Origin: Candidatus Zhuqueibacterota bacterium
GTDB lineage: Bacteria > Zhuqueibacterota > Zhuqueibacteria > Oceanimicrobiales > Oceanimicrobiaceae
Length of the DNA: 7,039 nucleotides
Assembly (NCBI GenBank): GCA_011775825.1
Contig: JAABYK010000069.1
Location: 1-7,039, forward strand
Direction: 5' to 3'
In this document: one piece after another, positions 1 through 5,693 of the stretch
Layout: each line of letters opens with the position of its first letter
How positions within the stretch are numbered: position 1 is the first letter of the stretch
Notes under the pieces: model-generated
Database searches by the model: none
What the model was told of the DNA's origin: nothing
The model's input: only the letters and a program-made list of their open reading frames with translations
Translations under genes and position numbers: made by a program

Positions 1-767
1 CCAAGTGATTGTAAAAAACCTTTGGGAATATTCCCATTCTTGCGTCCAGCCAATGCATAATAGTACAGTGGTTCGCCCGTAATTGAAAGGCGATGCCGGT
101 AGCGTTCAAGATAATAAATATCCAGAAATTCGGACAATATCAATTCTCGGTTCAATTTCGAGAAACCGGTTTCATCACGATTATCAAGAAATGTCTCCTT
201 AATGTTGAACGCCACCCATCCATGATCCTGGATGATGTTGAACGCCTCTGCAAAGGCCTGTGGTGGTATGTCCCCGAAGCCCAAGGCTGCGACGGTCGTC
301 AGGCAATTGAGACACCAGGATTTAAGGTCCTCGTGCTGTTCTTTGCTCAGGTTGGAGAAATCCGCTATGTAATAAGCGTCATAGACTCCCGGGCGATCCC
401 GTTCTGTGGCTTTGTAGGCCTCATCGATAATATCAACTCCGACAATTCTTGACACCCCATAGTTCTTGAGGGCTTCGCCCATCATGCCATTTCCTGCCCC
501 AAAGTCAAGCACTCGAAGCTCGGTCACATATTCTTCCGTCTGAGAGACGGCAGCATTGAGAATCTCCGAGACTTTAGAAGGTGACTGGCACTTGAGCCGG
601 TCATAAAGGACTTGTTCGTACAAACCCGGGACCTCGTAAAGTTTGTCGTAGTCATGTAGACGAATTCGTCGCTTCTTGTCTCCCTCTCTCAGATAAAAAT
701 ACGCCTCGTCCTGAGCAATGTCATTGGTCTCACCGGGGGGAAATTGGACTCTGTGTACTTTTGCCAT
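1..767 (-). CDS. Class I SAM-dependent methyltransferase, partial (C-terminus off the left edge)
   Basis: The frame is open from the ATG at 767-765 to the left edge, giving at least 255 residues. The start is set by a perfect Shine-Dalgarno AGGAGGT (777-771) three bases upstream. The Rossmann SAM-binding core is visible: motif I VLDFGAGNG at residues 86-94, then strand 2 ending IVGVDI at 108-113, whose Asp112 should bind the SAM ribose. A later stretch, ALGFGDIPPQAFAEAF (161-176), followed by DHGWVAFNIKETF, has the shape of the post-motif helix and strand 5. The N-terminal segment HDYDKLYEVPGLYE (38-51) and the overall pattern resemble the WBSCR27/METTL27-like methyltransferases, which are about this size, so the stop probably lies just outside the window. 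The substrate is unknown. The gene seems to be transcribed alone, since the next upstream gene on this strand is 610 bases away. The fold is secure; the subfamily is inference. Confidence 0.9.
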   Translation of the reverse strand, partial: MAKVHRVQFPPGETNDIAQDEAYFYLREGDKKRRIRLHDYDKLYEVPGLYEQVLYDRLKCQSPSKVSEILNAAVSQTEEYVTELRVLDFGAGNGMMGEALKNYGVSRIVGVDIIDEAYKATERDRPGVYDAYYIADFSNLSKEQHEDLKSWCLNCLTTVAALGFGDIPPQAFAEAFNIIQDHGWVAFNIKETFLDNRDETGFSKLNRELILSEFLDIYYLERYRHRLSITGEPLYYYALAGRKNGNIPKGFLQSL

Positions 768-780
768 ATAACCTCCTATT

Positions 781-812
781 ATTTCTTATCAGCTTAGCTT
801 CTGATAAGAAAT
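781..812 (-). promoter_or_regulatory. Perfect 12-bp dyad just upstream of the methyltransferase RBS
   Basis: ATTTCTTATCAG (781-792) and CTGATAAGAAAT (801-812) are exact reverse complements around an 8-base centre. The left arm ends three bases from the AGGAGGT ribosome binding site at 771-777. As DNA it could be an operator for a dimeric repressor; as RNA it would be an AU-rich hairpin in the leader. No U-run follows, so it is not a canonical terminator. The symmetry is seen directly; the role is inference. Confidence 0.6.
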
Positions 813-836
813 GCAATTAAGTTAAATGAAATTTCT

Positions 837-864
837 ATTGTGCTTTTTTCAGGTTATCTATCAA
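837..864 (-). promoter_or_regulatory. Candidate sigma-70-like promoter for the methyltransferase
   Basis: On the minus strand TTGATA (864-859; 5 of 6 to TTGACA) and CACAAT (842-837; 4 of 6 to TATAAT) are separated by 16 bases. A transcript would start near 830 and carry the 781-812 dyad in its leader. The -10 element is weak, so this is only a candidate. Confidence 0.3.
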
Positions 865-1037
865 GCGTTCCTGGAAAACCCGACATTTCTATTCACATGA
901 CGCACCTGCAAATCGAACCAACCCTTTGCCGCTGGGCGCTTCCACATTTCTGACTGCCTGTAACGTTTAACCCAATTATTACTGATGAGAGGGCCGATTG
1001 GCCTCATCTCACAGGCGGGCGAGTTTGCCGGGAATGT

Positions 1038-1068
1038 CAAAGGTACAGAAATAAATCGTAAAAGGCAA
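1038..1068 (-). promoter_or_regulatory. Candidate Bacteroidota-type promoter in the intergenic gap
   Basis: On the minus strand TTGC (1068-1065) is followed after 19 bases by TACCTTTG (1045-1038). This matches the TTTG / TAnnTTTG arrangement described for the primary sigma factor of Bacteroidota. A transcript from here would run 260 bases before the methyltransferase start, through a hairpin with arms 984-989 and 1003-1008. The match may be chance, since the host is not known to belong to that group. Confidence 0.25.
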
Positions 1069-1216
1069 GGATTGTCTGAATTTTTTCGAGAATTTGGTCA
1101 CTACGTGATTGCGAGGTACTATTATCAGCAAGAAACTTTAACTGTTTTGCCCAATATTATGTTGCCTTTAAACGGGAGCGTTTCCCAAGAGCCCGTACAA
1201 CAAACTTTTTTTGCTT

Positions 1217-1303
1217 TAAGCATCGGAAACGAGTGCTTATGGAGTGAACCAACGGTGTCGGTGCAACGGCGACATAGTCGCCGTACTCCAAAGCAACGTG
1301 CTT
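1217..1303 (+). other. Compact structured element, candidate non-coding RNA or palindromic mobile-element end
   Basis: Read on the plus strand, three stems follow one another. Hairpin A: TAAGCA (1217-1222) pairs with TGCTTA (1234-1239), then TCG/CGA, capped by a GAAA tetraloop (1226-1229) with G1233 bulged. Stem B: TGGAGT (1240-1245) pairs with ACTCCA (1285-1290). Inside B, hairpin C: ACGGCGAC (1266-1273) pairs with GTCGCCGT (1277-1284) around ATA, directly abutting B. A fourth arm, AAGCA/TGCTT (1291-1303), follows. TGCTT at 1234-1238 could instead pair with AAGCA at 1291-1295, extending B. The GNRA loop appears only on the plus strand, favouring that strand if it is RNA. I do not recognise a known RNA family. 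Confidence 0.45.
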
Positions 1304-1377
1304 CCTGAAAGCTATCACAACAAAATGGCAAGCAGGCCCTCCCTATGCATCCATTATGACCAAGACGCGGTTACGAT

Positions 1378-2133
1378 CTACACCGTGGGGGTATCTGGTG
1401 AAGGTTGTCTTGTTTTTGCGGTAGAGCGCCTTTTCAGTTCAAACCAGTGGATCTTTTTATCTTTTCTAAATTCCAGTTTTGTTACCAGATTAATTGCGGG
1501 AATATTTTCCTCCTCGATATAAGCAAATGGAATCTTCCCTTGTTCTCTGATTTTTGCAATCAACGAAAGCATGATCTCATAAGCATAGCCCTTTCGACGA
1601 TAATCATCGAGAACCTGCAAAAATCCTATTCCGCCGTCATCCTGAGTCATGGCCCAGGCAACTAAGCGGTCTTCTGCATAAATTCCTGCGCTTGGACCGC
1701 GACGAATGCTTTCCCGAACATAGTCAAGAGAGATGTGCTCTTTGTACTCCGAGTTTTGATAAACGACCTCTGCATCTTCAATCGACAGGGAGTGAAAGTC
1801 ATGAGTCGGTTCAGGCAAACTTCTGTTCTCAGGCAGTACAAATTGCATCATGGACAAATCCCAAAGCAATTCTCTGTTCTTTGTCAGGATCGGCATCATC
1901 CAATCCTCGATGGCCGCAAACGATGTGTTTTGTTTGTCAAGTTTGCGCGACAAAAGTTTCAGTTCATCCTGGTTGGAGCAACTGATATACACCCAGGTTC
2001 TGTCACTTTTACCTCTTACCAGGACCGAATTTCCGACTGTTTCATAGCCAACGACGGGATTGTTTTGCATAAAGTTCAAGAGGTTAATATTTCTAATCTC
2101 GTCTCGCTCTAAATGCCGTAAAACGTCATTCAT
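1378..2133 (-). CDS. GNAT-family N-acetyltransferase
   Basis: This is a 251-residue protein of the GCN5-related N-acetyltransferase superfamily, which moves an acyl group from acyl-CoA to an amine. The GNAT fold occupies the C-terminal half. Motif A is VLDDYRRKGYAYEIM at 174-188, where the RRKGYA stretch corresponds to the R/QxxGxG/A pyrophosphate loop. Motif B is FAYIEEENIPAINLVTKL at 203-220, with the usual N-x-x-A-x-x-L-x-x-x-L/F pattern. The first ~110 residues form a separate, less conserved domain, as in FR47 / glycine N-acyltransferase-like members. A basic, Pro- and Thr-rich tail of about 18 residues follows. Acceptor substrate is unknown. The start lacks a well-placed Shine-Dalgarno: GGGAAGGG ends 13 bases upstream, and a 7-bp hairpin lies between it and the ATG. 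The gene appears monocistronic. Confidence 0.85.
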   Translation of the reverse strand: MNDVLRHLERDEIRNINLLNFMQNNPVVGYETVGNSVLVRGKSDRTWVYISCSNQDELKLLSRKLDKQNTSFAAIEDWMMPILTKNRELLWDLSMMQFVLPENRSLPEPTHDFHSLSIEDAEVVYQNSEYKEHISLDYVRESIRRGPSAGIYAEDRLVAWAMTQDDGGIGFLQVLDDYRRKGYAYEIMLSLIAKIREQGKIPFAYIEEENIPAINLVTKLEFRKDKKIHWFELKRRSTAKTRQPSPDTPTV

Positions 2134-2146
2134 TTTTTTGAATGAC
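2125..2146 (-). promoter_or_regulatory. Hairpin across the acetyltransferase start codon
   Basis: GTCATTC (2125-2131) and GAATGAC (2140-2146) are perfect inverted repeats around an 8-base loop (all A except the start-codon U on the mRNA). In the mRNA the AUG lies at the junction of loop and 3' arm, and the only Shine-Dalgarno-like run (GGGAAGGG, 2154-2147) abuts the 5' arm. Folding would either occlude the start or bring the distant ribosome site closer to it. The pairing is seen; the effect is inference. Confidence 0.4.
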
Positions 2147-2361
2147 CCTTCCCTGATTTTTTTAAATTTTTATTTATTTATGAGAAATTAAATTGCAATA
2201 GATTGAAAGTCAAATAAACTTTACCAGGATGCAGAAACCTTTCCGGGCCGGTTTCTGAAACCAGTTCCCAACTGTGACACAAGAGTGATTGCTCCAGCCG
2301 GAGCTTACTTTGGGTAGGCTATAACGGCTCAGGCGGAATAGGAAAGAAATAAATGGTAATG
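2147..2361. other. Hairpin-rich gap upstream of the acetyltransferase
   Basis: The part nearest the acetyltransferase (2155-2220) is AT-rich and should carry its promoter: TTGACT (minus, 2213-2208) is a good -35 but no clean -10 follows at standard spacing. Further up are several stems: CAGAAACC/GGTTTCTG (2232-2239 with 2250-2257), GGTTTC/GAAACC (2250-2255 with 2257-2262), CAGTT/AACTG (2262-2274) and GCTCC/GGAGC (2291-2304). The first two use the same middle arm and exclude each other. No known riboswitch consensus was recognised, and no gene is supported. Confidence 0.4.
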
Positions 2362-2393
2362 TCAAAAAGGCTGCCCAAAAGCTGGACAGCCTT
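2362..2393 (-). terminator. Rho-independent terminator of the DUF4382 transcription unit
   Basis: On the minus strand AAGGCTGTCC (2393-2384) pairs with GGGCAGCCTT (2376-2367), ten pairs with one G-U, around a 7-base loop, followed by a run of T (2368-2364). It lies 24 bases beyond the last codon of the broken second DUF4382 repeat, so it marks the end of the original full-length gene rather than the present early stop at 3014. Confidence 0.85.
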
Positions 2394-2416
2394 CTGTTCA
2401 TGCAAAGCTAAGTTGT

Positions 2417-3069
2417 CTATTCTGTAAGTGTAATCGAACCGAGATGATTATCCTCGCCGGACTTTACTGTGACTTCTTCGGATTGGTCTAACGTATCTCT
2501 AACCGAGACCGTATAAAGTACCTCCGGCAAAAATGCCAGCCTGAATTCTCCACTGTCTTGCTCAAACGGAGTGGATGTTACCCTATCTCCATCTGCTATG
2601 GCAAAGGCCGTGGGCAAATGTTCGGGATTTGTCACGAGTCCAGATATCGAACCGGTCAGCGCCGTTGAAATCACGCACAGTCTCGGCTTCAGCTTGTAAC
2701 TCCTGGGACTGCTTGGAGGTCCCATAGTGATACTGGACCAACTGGCGTCAAATCCACCACAAGTTCTATGGTGGAACCTGCGTTTATTGTAAATTGTGGC
2801 CCGAACTTCAGACCGGTTCTAGCGTCACTTGGTACGGTCACAGGATGGTTTCACCGTCTACGACGACCTGCGCATCATCGATTTTTAGCCGGAACGCCCG
2901 GTTGACACGGTCTGCCGAACCAATTTCGACGGTTCTGCCATTTGTGAACTCAAGCAAGTTCACAGTCATCGGATCGAGGCTAACGGTGATCCATTCATTA
3001 TTGACGTGTGCGCTTACCTCCGAGAAGGTAATGTTGACCGCTTCAAAGTCTCCTGCTGCATCCGTTTGA
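2417..3069 (-). pseudogene. Decayed second DUF4382 + regulatory-like repeat of the upstream lipoprotein gene
   Basis: Translated across three frames, this stretch reproduces the upstream protein from its repeat start: GNLK, then DAAGDFEAVNITFSEVSAH, TVNLLEFTNGRTVEIGSAD, RLKIDDAQVVVDGE, PVTVPS, TGLKFGPQFTI, STIELVVD, MGPPSSPRSYKLKPR and finally TGSISGLVTNPEHLP to the stop at 2417-2419. Frame changes are needed near 3065 (about 10 bases missing after GNLK), near 2844 and near 2751 (one T lost in what would be VVDFDA). A 9-base in-frame loss follows GSAD. The last segment is open from 2725 but lacks a ribosome binding site and signal peptide. In the best-conserved part about 39 of 56 residues match the first repeat by eye. 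There is no promoter, start or spacer before it, so it is the broken second half of one gene, not a separate copy. Confidence 0.85.
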
Positions 3070-3883
3070 GGTTACCGGCCTGGCTTTCAGATGGTGACAG
3101 TAACGTCAAAGTTCCAATGTCGTTCGTCGTTCCCGTGGTGACAGGCACATTACTCATCACAGCCGAGTAGTTTAGAGTATCACTGACAGAAACATCATAG
3201 AGCCCTTCTGGCAAAAATGCGAGCATGAATTGCCCCGTCGTTGTATCGATGGGAGTGGAGGTGATGGTGTCGCCATCCGCAAGGGCAAATGCTAGCGGCA
3301 AGTTCTCTGGATTAGCTACAGTTCCGGAGATGGATCCGGTAGGAGCTCTTGCAGTTACTCGCAGAGTGGGCTTCAATATATAGCTCATTGGATTGTTTGG
3401 CGGTCCGGTCGTCACGATCGAGCGATTGGCATCAAAGTCGACAATCAGTTCGACGGTGGTGCCTTCCCCGATGGAGAATTGGGTGACGAGTTTTAGTCCG
3501 GTTTGTGTCCCGCTTGGTACAGTTACGGGCTGGGATTGTCCCTCCACGACCACTTCTGCTTCGGAAATCTTGAGTCGGATTTGCGTGTAATCTCCAACTG
3601 GCACGTCTGCTGAACCGATTTCAACGGTTCTGCCATTGGAGAATTCAAGCAAGTTAACGGTTTGTTCTTCACCGCTCAGGTTTATCCATTCGTCGTTGAT
3701 GTGTGCGCTTACTTCCGAAAATGTAATATTTACGGCATCAAAATCAGCGGTCGCGTCGGTCAGGCTGATTTTAAGTCTGCCGGTGGAAATTGAAATTGGA
3801 TTTTGGTCAGAACCATCTCCGCAAGCTATCAAAAGACATGATAACAGCAAAGGAATGAGGAAAACGAAGTTGATACGTCGCAT
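3014..3883 (-). CDS. DUF4382 lipoprotein, truncated by frameshift after its first repeat
   Basis: The 289-residue product starts at ATG 3883-3881, preceded by Shine-Dalgarno GGAGGT (3895-3890) at 6 bases. A lipoprotein signal peptide ends in the lipobox LIAC with Cys21, so the mature protein should be anchored in a membrane facing the periplasm or outside. Residues 34-177 form a DUF4382 domain (GRLKISLTDA... to KPTLRV). Residues 182-261 (TGSISGTVANPENLP... FLPEGLYDVSV) resemble a carboxypeptidase-regulatory-like beta-sandwich. The function of DUF4382 is not known. After K273 the frame leaves the homologous reading: residues 270-273 (GNLK) are the start of a second repeat, and the last 16 residues (RMQQETLK...) are out-of-frame translation. 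The stop at 3014 is therefore secondary. The intact first repeat, strong ribosome site and sigma-54 promoter suggest that it is still expressed. Confidence 0.88.
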   Translation of the reverse strand: MRRINFVFLIPLLLSCLLIACGDGSDQNPISISTGRLKISLTDATADFDAVNITFSEVSAHINDEWINLSGEEQTVNLLEFSNGRTVEIGSADVPVGDYTQIRLKISEAEVVVEGQSQPVTVPSGTQTGLKLVTQFSIGEGTTVELIVDFDANRSIVTTGPPNNPMSYILKPTLRVTARAPTGSISGTVANPENLPLAFALADGDTITSTPIDTTTGQFMLAFLPEGLYDVSVSDTLNYSAVMSNVPVTTGTTNDIGTLTLLSPSESQAGNLKRMQQETLKRSTLPSRR

Positions 3884-3946
3884 GATGCTACCTCCATGTA
3901 AGATTGGTTGAGTTATTTTTATTTGTTACGATCAATTGTAGCGTTC

Positions 3947-3964
3947 ATGCAAGGAATGTGCCAA
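3947..3964 (-). promoter_or_regulatory. Sigma-54 (RpoN) promoter of the DUF4382 lipoprotein gene
   Basis: On the minus strand TTGGCAC (3964-3958), five bases (3957-3953), then TTGCAT (3952-3947). This fits the -24/-12 consensus TGGCAC-N5-TTGCW exactly in spacing and in its invariant GG and GC. Transcription would start near 3937, giving a leader of about 53 bases with the GGAGGT ribosome site. Such promoters need an activator ATPase bound upstream, and the divergent spacer has room and dyads for one. Confidence 0.8.
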
Positions 3965-4017
3965 CTCCATAAGAAAGCGACATTCACTTTTTTCAGACAT
4001 GGATGGATTGTATCCGC

Positions 4018-4030
4018 TGTATTTTTTACA
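4018..4030. promoter_or_regulatory. Dyad TGTA-N5-TACA, possible activator site
   Basis: TGTA (4018-4021) and TACA (4027-4030) are symmetric around five T. The site lies roughly 80-95 bases upstream of the predicted sigma-54 start, a usual distance for an enhancer-binding protein. The arms are short and the region AT-rich, so it could be chance. Confidence 0.25.
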
Positions 4031-4055
4031 TGATGCAATAATTCAACTACCACCC

Positions 4056-4083
4056 TTGACCTTTTAGATCAAAATATTATATT
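4056..4083 (+). promoter_or_regulatory. Sigma-70-like promoter of the spermidine-synthase-like gene
   Basis: TTGACC (4056-4061) and TATATT (4078-4083) are spaced 16 bases apart, each 5 of 6 to consensus. The start would fall near 4090, giving a leader of about 46 bases that ends in the ribosome binding site GAGGAAGG at 4125-4132. Confidence 0.6.
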
Positions 4084-4086
4084 TTG
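4070..4086. promoter_or_regulatory. Perfect palindrome over the -10 region, possible operator
   Basis: CAAAATAT (4070-4077), one central T, ATATTTTG (4079-4086). It covers the -10 element of the plus-strand promoter and lies about 133-149 bases upstream of the sigma-54 start on the other strand, so a bound protein could affect both divergent genes. AT-rich palindromes also arise by chance. Confidence 0.4.
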
Positions 4087-4135
4087 TCAAGCAAGATCTG
4101 GCCGCCAATCCCCACGTTAAAACTGAGGAAGGATT

Positions 4136-5674
4136 ATGAGGAATTATTATCTCTATGTCGTCGTGTTTGTTGCTGGCGCAGCAGTGCTGGCAGTTGAAAT
4201 CCTGGGAACGCGTATTCTGGGGCCATTTTATGGCGTCAGTCTCTTTTTGTGGTCGGCACTCATCACGGTGACCCTGGTTGCGTTGAGTGCAGGCTATGTG
4301 GTTGGCGGGCGCTGGGCCGATAGAGATCCCAAATTGCCGCGACTCTACTATCTCCTGGCTGGGGCCGGGGTCTGGCTTTTGCTGATCGGCTGGATCAAGA
4401 AACCCGTTCTTCTAATTGCCGAGTCTTTCGGGCTGCGATTCGCGGTGTTAATCGCCGCCTTCATTCTTTTTGTGCCTCCGTTAACCCTCTTGGGCATGGT
4501 CAGTCCATATGCCATAAGAGTGCGAGCACACAGCTTGAACGTCGTGGGACGGACGGCTGGCGATCTTTATGCCATTTCGACCATTGGCAGTGTTATCTCG
4601 GCGCTCATCACCGGATTCATTTTAATTCCTAATGTGGGGGTGAGCCGTTTGACGCTTCTGATAGGAGTCGTGCTACTCGTTACGGCGGCTATTGGCTTCA
4701 TGTTGGAGATGCGCTCAACAGCCAGACAAGTGGCAACGAGTATGGGGGCGCTTTTGGGTGCAACGATCGTATTTCTGATTCCTTTCGATCGCTCAGATCC
4801 GCAAGATGGGCTGATAGCTGTCGAACAAAGTCCGTACGCGGAAATACGAGTCGTAGATAAAAACAACAAACGGCATTTACTTATCGATGGGGGATTGCAC
4901 AGCATGGTTGATACAACGAATTGGGCGTCTCATTTTCCCTACACTGCCGTTATAGATTTAACCCGAGATTTTTTTAAAAAACCAGGCGACATGCTTTTGA
5001 TCGGCTTAGGCGGCGGAACCGTCGTCAAGAATTTTGCTCGGGAAAGTTGGGTGGTGGAAGCTGTTGAAATCGACCCGGTTGTGGTAGAGTTAGCGCATAA
5101 ATATTTTGGTTTGCAAGAATCGGAGGCCGCAATTTATCGAATGGATGGCCGGCGATTTCTTGTCATTCATGAGAAGAATTATGACATCATTGTCATGGAC
5201 GCTTTCGGTAGCAGCTCGATCCCATTCCACTTGGTCACGCAAGAGTCTTTTGGGTTGATTGCGGCCCACCTGACATCGGATGGAATTTTAGCGATCAATC
5301 TCATGGCTAAAGGTTGGAATGATCTGATCGTTCGATCACTGGCTGCCACATTAAAACAGCACTTTGAGCACGTGTTGGCACTGCCCGCTTTTATTCCGGC
5401 TCAGGAGGAGGTAGGGAACATCGTTATTTTGGCTTCCAACGACGAATACGAGTCACGGTATGACATGAAATGGAGTTATCGTAATCCCGAAACCAGCGAC
5501 ATCATGAAATTTAAGAAACGACGCGCCTGGTTTAATCGCTACATTCCGGAAACGGATGATGCTCCGGTGCTAACCGACGATTTAAACCCGGTAGATCTCT
5601 GGTCTGAGGAAATTAATTTGGTTGTCCGTAAGCAACTACACCGCTACTTTGAAACAGGGGGGTTGAGTTGGTAA
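4136..5674 (+). CDS. Membrane-fused spermidine-synthase-like protein
   Basis: The 512-residue product starts at an ATG with GAGGAAGG just upstream. The first ~218 residues hold about seven membrane helices (approximately 5-25, 35-57, 70-88, 101-122, 144-165, 170-190, 200-217). The rest is a spermine/spermidine-synthase-type Rossmann domain: substrate-side beta strands at 225-265, SAM-type motif LLIGLGGGTV at 287-296, acidic strand end VEAVEIDP at 307-314, MDGRRFL at 336-342, and VMDAFGSSSIPFHL at 353-366. The C-terminal LTDDLNPVDLW (479-489) is typical of fused-MFS/spermidine synthase proteins, which this matches in length and order. The second catalytic aspartate of true aminopropyltransferases (DxxD; here DAFG) and the GGGDG form of motif I are missing, so polyamine synthesis is doubtful and the natural substrate is unknown. 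It is monocistronic and converges on the lipoprotein gene 19 bases downstream. Confidence 0.9.
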   Translation: MRNYYLYVVVFVAGAAVLAVEILGTRILGPFYGVSLFLWSALITVTLVALSAGYVVGGRWADRDPKLPRLYYLLAGAGVWLLLIGWIKKPVLLIAESFGLRFAVLIAAFILFVPPLTLLGMVSPYAIRVRAHSLNVVGRTAGDLYAISTIGSVISALITGFILIPNVGVSRLTLLIGVVLLVTAAIGFMLEMRSTARQVATSMGALLGATIVFLIPFDRSDPQDGLIAVEQSPYAEIRVVDKNNKRHLLIDGGLHSMVDTTNWASHFPYTAVIDLTRDFFKKPGDMLLIGLGGGTVVKNFARESWVVEAVEIDPVVVELAHKYFGLQESEAAIYRMDGRRFLVIHEKNYDIIVMDAFGSSSIPFHLVTQESFGLIAAHLTSDGILAINLMAKGWNDLIVRSLAATLKQHFEHVLALPAFIPAQEEVGNIVILASNDEYESRYDMKWSYRNPETSDIMKFKKRRAWFNRYIPETDDAPVLTDDLNPVDLWSEEINLVVRKQLHRYFETGGLSW

Positions 5675-5693
5675 TTGGTAGTCAAGTATTTAT

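Larger units (their letters stand above)
813..1377. other. Long intergenic gap without a convincing gene
   Basis: No reading frame here has a ribosome binding site, recognisable domain or plausible composition. The plus-strand frame at 985-1308 (107 codons) starts without a Shine-Dalgarno and covers base-paired stems. Besides the two promoter candidates, the stretch holds a hairpin at 984-1008 (GATGAG/CTCATC with an inner GCC/GGC), competing stems at 1172-1196 (ACGGG/CCCGT against GGGA/TCCC), and the structured block at 1217-1303. No terminator follows the acetyltransferase stop on the minus strand. The amount of pairing suggests a structured RNA or a small non-autonomous element rather than ordinary spacer. 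Confidence 0.5.

Noticed and set aside
93..452. Plus-strand frame of 119 codons
   Set aside because: It lies wholly opposite the methyltransferase, whose reading frame shows clear SAM-binding motifs on the minus strand.
1217..1239. Group II intron domain V (GAAA loop and AGC in the stem)
   Set aside because: The hairpin is 23 bases rather than about 34, lacks the two-base bulge geometry, and there is no reverse transcriptase or other intron domain nearby.
985..1308. Plus-strand reading frame of 107 codons in the intergenic gap
   Set aside because: It has no ribosome binding site or recognisable domain, and overlaps the stems of the structured block; the coding potential is not convincing.
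842..1322. Possible terminal inverted repeats (GCTTT...CAGG near 842-853 against CCTGAAAGC near 1304-1312) of a small mobile element
   Set aside because: The match is short, needs a gap, and no target duplication is evident; only a multi-copy search could revive it.
1735..2112. Plus-strand frame of 125 codons
   Set aside because: It is antisense to the acetyltransferase gene, with no start signal and no recognisable content.
2353..2427. Short plus-strand peptide of 24 codons preceded by AGGAAAG
   Set aside because: It runs through the terminator stem of the opposite transcription unit and has no distinguishing feature.
2794..3069. Plus-strand frame of 91 codons
   Set aside because: The opposite strand carries clear, though frameshifted, DUF4382 homology; this is a shadow of the pseudogene.
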